This document shows, in pieces, positions 60,084 to 64,000 of a stretch of DNA of 64,000 nt; position 1 is the first letter of the stretch; each line of letters begins with the position of its first letter. The notes under the pieces were generated by a model. The model saw nothing but the letters and a program-made list of their open reading frames with translations. It made no database searches and was not told the origin of the DNA. The DNA comes from Thermosinus carboxydivorans Nor1 (GTDB lineage: Bacteria; Bacillota; Negativicutes; Sporomusales; Thermosinaceae): assembly GCF_000169155.1 (NCBI RefSeq), contig NZ_AAWL01000001.1, forward strand, positions 202,001 through 266,000. Reading direction: 5' to 3'. Both the position numbers and the translations under genes were made by a program.

Positions 60084-61235
60084 TCACCGTCGTGCTAACG
60101 CCTCATACAGTGCCATGACGCGCCGGGCGACTACCGTAATATCAAAATCGCTGGCAGCCCGTTGCGCCGCCGCCTGCCCCAAAGCTTGCGCCCGCACCGG
60201 TTCAGCCAACAGGGCGCATACCGCGGCGGTCAGCGCAGCGGCGTCGTTTCTAGTGAATAATACGCCGCACCGCCCACTGTCTAATAGTTCCTGACAGCCT
60301 TCCAGGTCGGAGGCGGCACACGCACAGCCGCAGGCCATGGCTTCCAGTAAGGCGTTGGGAAGACCTTCGCCGCGCGAGGGAAAAACAAAGACATCGGCGC
60401 ACTGAAGATACGGCGCGGTGTCAGCAACTTCACCAATATAAGTAACCGCGCCGGGGGTGGCTTCATTAAGCCGCTGCAGCGCCCCGACCGCCGCCGCTGG
60501 ACCCCCGCCCACCACTACCAGGTGGGCATTGGCATGCCTGGATTTAATATCCGGCCACGCGGCCAACAGCAAATCAAACCCTTTGCGGGGAATAAGCCGG
60601 CTGGCAAACAGCACGATTTTCGCCTTTTCCGGCAAACCCAAATCGCGCCGCAATCTTATTCGTTTCTCATCCGTTACAGGATGAAAGCGGTTGGTGTCTA
60701 CCCCATTAGGCAGGCGCACAATCCGTTCCCGGTGATACCCGGCCCGGGGCAATTCCTCGGCAATCTGCTGGCTGATAGCGATATACGCCGTTGCCCGGCG
60801 GGCCAGCAGATTGGATAGGCGGCGAAATATACGCCAAGACCGGGGAAAAGGCTTGTCCCAGGCAGTACGCACAAACACCCGCCCGGCCATGGTAACTTTT
60901 AGTAGCGAAGGCAAGCCCAACAACTGTGCCAAGGTAATGGCCGCTACCCCCAGTCCATCCTGGCCATGCACATGGACAATATCAAACTTGCGCCGCTGCC
61001 GCCACAAAATGGCGGCCGCCATCAGGCGACGCAGCCCCGGCGGTCCCACCCGGTACACCTCTACCCCATCAATCATTTCCTGCCAGGGACTGCGCCAGGT
61101 GTGTTTCTTGGCGATCACCGTCACCTGGCAGCCGTTCTGGCGCAGGTGCCTGATAAGAGTGGCCGCCTGCAGCTCCGCCCCGGTATTGGTCGCCCCCGCT
61201 TCCTGATAGCCTGACATGATCATGCATACATGCAA
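60084..61235 (-). CDS. Family 4 glycosyltransferase
   Basis: 383 residues with a GT-B fold. The N-terminal domain begins MHVCMIMSGYQEAGATNTGA and has FDIVHVHGQDGLGVAAI; the C-terminal nucleotide-sugar domain has LFASRLIPRKGFDLLLAAW, YLQCADVFVFPSRGEGLPNA and LLEAMACGCACAASDLEG, including the E-x7-E motif. It should add a sugar to a lipid-linked glycan on the cytoplasmic side. Donor and acceptor are unknown. Confidence 0.92.
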   Translation of the reverse strand: MHVCMIMSGYQEAGATNTGAELQAATLIRHLRQNGCQVTVIAKKHTWRSPWQEMIDGVEVYRVGPPGLRRLMAAAILWRQRRKFDIVHVHGQDGLGVAAITLAQLLGLPSLLKVTMAGRVFVRTAWDKPFPRSWRIFRRLSNLLARRATAYIAISQQIAEELPRAGYHRERIVRLPNGVDTNRFHPVTDEKRIRLRRDLGLPEKAKIVLFASRLIPRKGFDLLLAAWPDIKSRHANAHLVVVGGGPAAAVGALQRLNEATPGAVTYIGEVADTAPYLQCADVFVFPSRGEGLPNALLEAMACGCACAASDLEGCQELLDSGRCGVLFTRNDAAALTAAVCALLAEPVRAQALGQAAAQRAASDFDITVVARRVMALYEALARR

Positions 61236-61290
61236 TTAGGTAAGCCATTAGCACAGTCCACTACTATTCCATATTATACTAAAAAAAGCA

Positions 61291-61319
61291 AAAGACGGCG
61301 TCACTAATGCCGTCTTTTA
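61291..61319 (-). terminator. Terminator between GT2 and GT4 genes
   Basis: AAAGACGGC (61291-61299) and GCCGTCTTT (61309-61317) form a 9-bp stem with a run of A bases on the left that reads as T on the minus strand. It lies just after the GT2 stop. Confidence 0.8.
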
Positions 61320-61321
61320 AT

Positions 61322-61347
61322 TTATAATAAGTCAAGCCTGAGCCCAG
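61322..61347. repeat. Dispersed repeat E (copy E5)
   Basis: TTATAATAAGTCAAGCCTGA then GCCC. On the minus strand it supplies the final WAQA codons and the TGA of the GT2 gene. Confidence 0.75.
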
Positions 61348-62249
61348 TATTGTTTGTTAGCACTCAGCCTTTTTTTCACCCAGCGAGGAAGAAGCTTTTC
61401 GTGCAGCCCCAGTTTATAGCCCACCAGCTTGGCGAGATTTTGCAAACAAGCTTTTGGTATGAAGCGTTTGCCGCTCACCCATAAATACCTCAGCTCGGAA
61501 CAAACATACCTAAAGCCCTCGCCCTCAGCCTGCCCAAAGGCTTCGCGAAGCCAAGACTCACGGCCATGAAAAACGCCTATATCAAAGTAGCGCTTAAACT
61601 CCTGCCAGACAGTATAGTCATGCGAATGATAAACCTGCGCGTCGGCGGAGTAGTAGACCTTCCACCCAGCCAGCAGCATTTTCGCGGCCACATAGGTATC
61701 CTCGCTAAGAATAACATTAGCGGGAAAGCCGCCAACTTCTTGCAGCGCCGCCCGCCGGTAGGCGGCAAAGGAATTTGAGATGAAAGCAGTTTTTATCCCT
61801 AATTCCGCGGCGTCGCCCATCGTTTTTATCCTGCTCTCCGGCGGATAATTAAACAGCCGGGCATGGGCGCCAATGGGCGAAGAATGGAGGTGGGGCAGCT
61901 GGCGTCCGTAAGCGGCGCCGACGGTCGGATCATTAAAGCAGTCAATAATATTTTTTAAGGAACTGGCAGACGCTAATATTGTGTCCTGTGTTAAAAAAAC
62001 AACTATATCAGCGCCTGATCGTTCCACGCCAAACTGCCTGGTAGCCCCATGGTTAAAGTCCTTGCGCCGTATCGAAATAACGCTACACCCATATTTCAGC
62101 GCAACTTGGGGAGTTGCATCATCAGATTCTGAGTCGATTACAATGACTTCATGAGGAACTATACTTTGTTTCTTTATTGACTGCAACAACAATTCAAAGT
62201 TGCTGCCGGCATTTAGAGTGGGAATGATAAGTGATAAGGCTTTAAACAT
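61332..62249 (-). CDS. Family 2 glycosyltransferase (rhamnosyltransferase-like)
   Basis: 305 residues from an ATG with AAAGGTG 8 nt upstream. LSLIIPTLNAGSNFELLLQS, EVIVIDSESDDATPQVALKY, FLTQDTILA (DxD-like) and NVILSEDTYVAAKMLLAGW are the GT2 motifs, and FNHGATRQFGVE is common in rhamnosyltransferase-like members. It lies 33 bp downstream of the epimerase gene on the same strand. The C terminus is set by repeat E5. Confidence 0.9.
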   Translation of the reverse strand: MFKALSLIIPTLNAGSNFELLLQSIKKQSIVPHEVIVIDSESDDATPQVALKYGCSVISIRRKDFNHGATRQFGVERSGADIVVFLTQDTILASASSLKNIIDCFNDPTVGAAYGRQLPHLHSSPIGAHARLFNYPPESRIKTMGDAAELGIKTAFISNSFAAYRRAALQEVGGFPANVILSEDTYVAAKMLLAGWKVYYSADAQVYHSHDYTVWQEFKRYFDIGVFHGRESWLREAFGQAEGEGFRYVCSELRYLWVSGKRFIPKACLQNLAKLVGYKLGLHEKLLPRWVKKRLSANKQYWAQA

Positions 62250-62282
62250 TGAAGCCACACCTTTATCCTAGCAATAATCCCT

Positions 62283-63206
62283 CTAACTCTGAATCTGTCC
62301 AATCCAGTCCCAAGTCCGTGCCAAACCTTCTCTAAGCGGAATCTGAGGTTGCCAACAAAGCTTTTCCCTAGCCAGTCGGTTATCCAGCGCCGATCGATAT
62401 ATATCACCGTGACGTGGCGTACAGTACTGTATGTCAACTGTCCGTCCAGCTACATCAGTCAATAACTGTATCAAATCGTTAACACTTGTCTCACTAGCCG
62501 TACCAACATTAAATACCCCGTTGACATCAGGCGTAATCAACGCCAGCCAATTGGCATTAGCCACATCGCCTGCATACACAAAGTCTCGCGTCTGGTAACC
62601 GTCGCCATACACTGTCAATGCTTCACCGCGAGCCATCCGGCTGGTAAAAATGCTAACAACACCACCTTCTCCACCGTCGCCCTGACGCTCACCATAGACA
62701 TTGGCATATCGCAGTACCACGCCTTCAAGACCGAACAACCGCGTGTACATGGACAAATATGTTTCTGCCGTCAACTTGCTCAAACCGTAAACAGACGCAG
62801 GAGCCATCTTAGCGTCTTCCCTTACCGGCACGGCTACTCCATCGCCATAAACCGCTGCCGACGAAGCCAGCACTACCCGACGCACCCCAAAACGACGACA
62901 GACTTCCAGTACATTCACTGTTCCCAGTACATTGACTCGACAATCAAAATCTGGCTTGTCCATCGATACCGGTACCGACGTCTGCGCCGCCAGGTGGACA
63001 ACCCCATCAAACTTAACATTTGCAAACAGTTCAAACAATACTGGACTGCACACATCCATTTCGATAAATGTAGCCTGAGCATTGACGTTTTCCCGTCGGC
63101 CGGTGCTAAGATCGTCCACAACCGTCACCTGACAACCCTCATGTATTAACTTATCAACCGTATGGGAACCAATGAATCCGGCCCCGCCAGTAACCAATAT
63201 CTTCAT
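62283..63206 (-). CDS. NAD-dependent UDP-sugar epimerase/dehydratase
   Basis: 307 residues from an ATG with AAAGGAG 8 nt upstream. The Rossmann motif MKILVTGGAGFIGSHTVDKL, LASSAAVYGDG, YGLSKLTAE (YxxxK) and LRYANVYGERQGDGGEGGVV place it in the GalE/WbpP-like extended SDR family. The DFVYAGDVANAN motif and length fit UDP-glucose or UDP-GlcNAc 4-epimerases. The precise sugar is not readable. It is distinct from galE at 39440. Confidence 0.92.
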   Translation of the reverse strand: MKILVTGGAGFIGSHTVDKLIHEGCQVTVVDDLSTGRRENVNAQATFIEMDVCSPVLFELFANVKFDGVVHLAAQTSVPVSMDKPDFDCRVNVLGTVNVLEVCRRFGVRRVVLASSAAVYGDGVAVPVREDAKMAPASVYGLSKLTAETYLSMYTRLFGLEGVVLRYANVYGERQGDGGEGGVVSIFTSRMARGEALTVYGDGYQTRDFVYAGDVANANWLALITPDVNGVFNVGTASETSVNDLIQLLTDVAGRTVDIQYCTPRHGDIYRSALDNRLAREKLCWQPQIPLREGLARTWDWIGQIQS

Positions 63207-63529
63207 TACATCAGCTCCTTTTTTGCAAGCCCAATACACTAAACCTAATCCGTGCTGCCGCTATTCCCCGCACTAGCAGAAAAAGATGTTCAAATGCCTT
63301 AACCCATCTATGGAGTAAATTATTTCAATTCACACTTTTTGACCTAAACCTGCTTAAGATACATTGACCTTTTTTACCTATTTAATTCACCGCTCTTTTA
63401 ACTTCACTACTTATACAGACAATTACGCACCCAATGTCATTGAAAGCATTGACGCGACACACGTAGCCGGCAAATTCTCGGTATTGTAAGTGACAATGAT
63501 GACTTCGCAGTCCAAATAGCCAGGCAATA
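63207..63529. other. Intergenic region without a gene
   Basis: AT-rich stretch upstream of the epimerase gene. The segment 63440-63529 might encode decayed sequence, but no frame is convincing. No repeat family seen elsewhere in the window occurs here. Confidence 0.4.
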
Positions 63530-64000
63530 TCATTGTCTCCAAAGCACATCTCCCCACAAATATCCGATTAACGCCGCTGCGGTGGCTGGATCGTCCCATA
63601 AGATGAGATCCACGTATGAGTTGTACTCGCGAACAAAATTGATCACGTCAATCGGCACCGAACCACGCAAATCAAACACGCATGCTTGCCCACGCGACTG
63701 ACACTCCTTGAGATCAGCCAGAGACGGCAAGCTCTCCCTTACTTTGAACACTCTAAAGGCCCCAGCTCTCCCGCTTTGGATAAGTTTTTGTAGTTCGGCG
63801 CGCTCAAGCGGCTGGTAGTCAGTCGGGACGAGCCAACGCCGAATGAATCGCCGGCGAACTATGTTTGTCTTACGGAACTGCTCGACCCGAGCCGACTTGG
63901 TCACCGACTTTAAGTGAATTCTATGCCGATAAAGCGGCTCTGGGATATACACAAATGTGCCGATTTCCGCAATTTTCAAAGCCAGTTCCCAGTCTTGAAC
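63530..64000 (-). CDS. Glycosyltransferase, partial (5' end outside window)
   Basis: The open frame continues past the window edge. The visible start QDWELALKIAEIGTFVYIPE and then PLYRHRIH is the usual C-terminal part of a family 2 glycosyltransferase (a DWEL-type motif followed by PEPLYRHR). The following 110 residues include RRRFIRRWLVPTDYQPLER and a beta-rich end VDLILWDDPATAAALIGYLW. The N-terminal catalytic half is not visible, so the call is based on these motifs. Confidence 0.65.
   Translation of the reverse strand, partial: VQDWELALKIAEIGTFVYIPEPLYRHRIHLKSVTKSARVEQFRKTNIVRRRFIRRWLVPTDYQPLERAELQKLIQSGRAGAFRVFKVRESLPSLADLKECQSRGQACVFDLRGSVPIDVINFVREYNSYVDLILWDDPATAAALIGYLWGDVLWRQ

Noticed and set aside
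1-64000. tRNA, rRNA, replication origin, prophage or attachment sites
   Set aside because: No cloverleaf, rRNA motif, DnaA-box cluster or phage structural gene was recognised on reading; this is a limit of manual reading, not proof of absence.

Overview
The window looks like the chromosome of an anaerobic, diderm, spore-former-type Firmicute (Negativicutes, Sporomusaceae-like). The evidence is outer-membrane machinery (a secretin, a PgaA-type export porin), a rubrerythrin, an aldehyde:ferredoxin oxidoreductase remnant, 2-hydroxyacyl-CoA dehydratase-type proteins, strong AGGAGG ribosome sites and clostridial TA and IS families. The species is inference; no rRNA or tRNA gene was seen.

1-16 kb is a type III-A CRISPR-Cas locus, all on the minus strand. 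From right to left: cas1, cas2, leader, an array of 37 repeats and 36 spacers (9443-12298), a strong terminator, cas10/csm1 (HD and GGDD intact), csm2, csm3, csm4, csm5, cas6, then two cyclic-oligoadenylate effectors: a CARF/PD-(D/E)XK nuclease of the Card1/Can2 type and a CARF/HEPN RNase of the TIGR02710 (Csm6-like) type. A leader-like sequence recurs upstream of cas1 and a cas1 scrap lies at about 15.9 kb, so the locus has been duplicated and eroded. Spacer content fits crRNAs antisense to phage mRNA.

14-20 kb: a glycine riboswitch ahead of a Liv-type solute-binding lipoprotein, gene scraps, a Cys-rich miniprotein, rubrerythrin, a HEPN/MNT pair and two 2-hydroxyacyl-CoA dehydratase-related proteins. 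20-30 kb: an IS110 transposase, a NarL-type response regulator, a secretin with a PilP-like partner, an XRE regulator, ahcY, a GxxExxY nuclease-like gene between two dispersed repeats, and pgi.

30-45 kb is an exopolysaccharide block on the minus strand. pgaA, pgaB and pgaC encode poly-beta-1,6-GlcNAc export and synthesis, followed by an unusual PgaD-like/BcsB fusion. Upstream, galE, galU, a phosphomannomutase and manC supply sugar nucleotides. 45-49 kb holds a second Hsp70 set (GrpE-like, DnaK-like, and a J-like protein lacking HPD).

49-60 kb is an accessory zone of small toxin-antitoxin-type modules (HEPN/MNT, MazEF, AbrB/PIN, DUF2281/PemK), several with their toxin or enzyme core deleted, mixed with a TnpB element, an ISLre2 element with a 10-bp target duplication, and several dispersed repeat families. 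60-64 kb begins another polysaccharide cluster (GT4, GT2, NAD-dependent epimerase, partial GT2) that runs off the window.
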